NCBI GenBank assembly: GCA_903921965.1
Contig: CAIXSE010000644.1
Location: 1-6,479 of the forward strand
DNA: 6,479 bases
Reading direction: 5' to 3'
Source: an uncultured Thermoleophilia bacterium
GTDB taxonomy: Bacteria > Actinomycetota > Thermoleophilia > UBA2241
A program made the translations under genes and the position numbers. Within the stretch, counting starts at the first letter, position 1; every line of letters begins with the position of its first letter. The notes under the pieces were generated by a model. The model was not told the DNA's origin. It made no database searches and saw only the letters and a program-made list of their open reading frames with translations. Positions 5,407 to 6,479 of the stretch are shown here, piece after piece.

Positions 5407-6479
5407 TCAGAGGCTGTGCGTGCCACGGCCTACGCCGGACAGCGCGGCCTCGCCGATCGCCTCGCTGAGGGTCGGGTGCGCGTGGATGGTCTCGGCGACC
5501 GCCTGCAGCGTGAGCCCCGCGTGTGTCGCCAGTGCCAGCTCGTGGACCAGCTCGCTGACGTGCGGGCCGATGAGGCTGGCGCCGAGCACGCGTCCGCCGC
5601 CGGGTTCGCAGACGATGCGCACGTAGCCGTCGGCGTCGCCGTCGCAGACCGCCTTGGAGTTGCCGTTGAGGCGCACGTGCGCGACCTCGTGCGCGACGCC
5701 CTCGGCAGCGGCGCGGTCCTCGGTGAGGCCGCACGACGCCACCTCCGGCGAGCTGAACGTGCAGCTCGGCACCATGCTGCGGTCGCACACGAGCCCCGCG
5801 CCGGTGACGGCGTTCTCGGCGGCGATCATGCCCTGGTGGTACGCCCAATGGGCGAGCAGCGGCGGGCCGGCCACGTCGCCGGCGGCGTAGACGCCGGGGA
5901 GCGACGTACGGCAGGACTCGTCGGTGACGACGAAGCCGCGCTCGTCGACCTGCACGCCGGCCTGCTCGTAGCCGAGGCCGGCGCTCACCGGCCGTCGGCC
6001 CACGGCGACGAGCACACGGGCGGCGGTGACCTCGGTGCCGCCGGCGAGGCGCAGCGTCACGCCGGACTCACCCGGCACAGCCTCTTCGACGCCGGCCTTC
6101 ACGTGCACGGCGATGCCGGCCTTCTTGAACGCTTGCTGCAGGGTGCGCCCGGTGCGCTTGTCCTCGCCGGGCAGCAGCTGGTCGAGCATCTCGATGACGG
6201 TGACGTCGCTGCCGAGGCGGTTGAAGACGCTGGCGAACTCGCAGCCGATCACGCCGCCGCCGACGATCGCGAGGCTCGCCGGCACCTCGTCGACCTGCAG
6301 GAGCTCGTCGCTCGTCATGAGCCGCGCGTCGGACCAGTCGAAGAGGCGCATGCGCACCGGCTCGGAGCCGCTGCAGAGGATGACGGCGTCGCCCTCGAGC
6401 TCGCCGCCGTCCTCGAGCACCGTGCCGTCGGGCAGGGTGGCGCCGGGGGCGAGCGTGAGGCGGCCGGGGCCGGCGAGCG
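5407..6479 (-). CDS. lpdA: Dihydrolipoyl dehydrogenase (E3), partial: N-terminus beyond the right edge
   Basis: E3 oxidises dihydrolipoyl groups to lipoyl with FAD and an active-site disulfide, passing electrons to NAD+. The fragment holds 356 residues. The frame is open to base 6479, so GTG at 6420 is internal (LTLAPGATLPDGT precedes it) and not the start. Visible, numbered in the fragment: CSGSEP (35-40), the end of the first FAD region; the NAD-binding turn GGGVIGCEFA (73-82); VAVGRRP (157-163); the second FAD motif GVYAAGDVAG (195-204); and the C-terminal dimerisation domain with HAHPTLSE (332-339), where His334 and Glu339 match the catalytic dyad. About 110-120 N-terminal residues are missing, including the FAD GxGxxG and redox CxxxxC. 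Similar disulfide oxidoreductases such as mercuric or glutathione reductase are less likely, given HPTLSE and the adjacent lipA. Upstream genes off the right edge may encode E1, E2 or LipB. Confidence 0.95.
   Translation of the reverse strand, partial: LAGPGRLTLAPGATLPDGTVLEDGGELEGDAVILCSGSEPVRMRLFDWSDARLMTSDELLQVDEVPASLAIVGGGVIGCEFASVFNRLGSDVTVIEMLDQLLPGEDKRTGRTLQQAFKKAGIAVHVKAGVEEAVPGESGVTLRLAGGTEVTAARVLVAVGRRPVSAGLGYEQAGVQVDERGFVVTDESCRTSLPGVYAAGDVAGPPLLAHWAYHQGMIAAENAVTGAGLVCDRSMVPSCTFSSPEVASCGLTEDRAAAEGVAHEVAHVRLNGNSKAVCDGDADGYVRIVCEPGGGRVLGASLIGPHVSELVHELALATHAGLTLQAVAETIHAHPTLSEAIGEAALSGVGRGTHSL

Noticed and set aside
6418..6420. GTG considered as the start of the dihydrolipoyl dehydrogenase gene.
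   Set aside because: The frame stays open to the window edge with plausible protein sequence, and a protein starting here would lack the FAD-binding GxGxxG and redox disulfide that E3 needs.

Overview
The window is about 6.5 kb of very GC-rich bacterial DNA. The coding frames are saturated with G/C at third codon positions, and GTG starts and 4-nt GTGA gene overlaps are common. This compact style fits a high-GC Actinomycetota lineage. The Thr/Pro-rich PTATV/TPTP linker of the first secreted protein is also common in Chloroflexota. The sequence does not settle the phylum. There are two gene blocks that converge at about 3663-3676, with no gene-free stretch longer than 90 bases.

Left block, + strand (79-3662): after a short GC-rich leader containing a near-perfect 18-bp inverted repeat, an apparent leaderless promoter (TATCCT, 6 nt before ATG) drives two secreted beta-propeller proteins. 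The first (91-1695) is a BNR/Asp-box protein with a signal peptide and a Thr/Pro-rich linker. The second (1692-3662) overlaps it by GTGA. It consists almost entirely of 14 Ycf48-like repeats of about 41 residues, which I read as two seven-bladed propellers, and it ends in a Pro/Val/Glu-rich tail. Both look extracytoplasmic, and neither can be given a substrate from sequence alone.

Right block, - strand (6479 down to 3677): lpd (dihydrolipoyl dehydrogenase, N-terminus outside the window), then lipA (lipoyl synthase, 3 nt downstream), then a HAD-superfamily hydrolase (GTGA overlap with lipA). Lpd reoxidises the dihydrolipoyl groups of 2-oxoacid dehydrogenase or glycine-cleavage complexes. LipA inserts the sulfurs that make those lipoyl groups, so the first two genes form a clear lipoate-function unit. 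The HAD protein's role in it is unknown.

I see no RNA gene, CRISPR array, insertion sequence or phage feature. The most notable items are the 14-blade protein with enlarged loops on two adjacent blades, the coupling of two secreted propellers behind a leaderless promoter, and unusual insertions and cysteines in an otherwise canonical LipA. I found nothing that amounts to a demonstrably new system.
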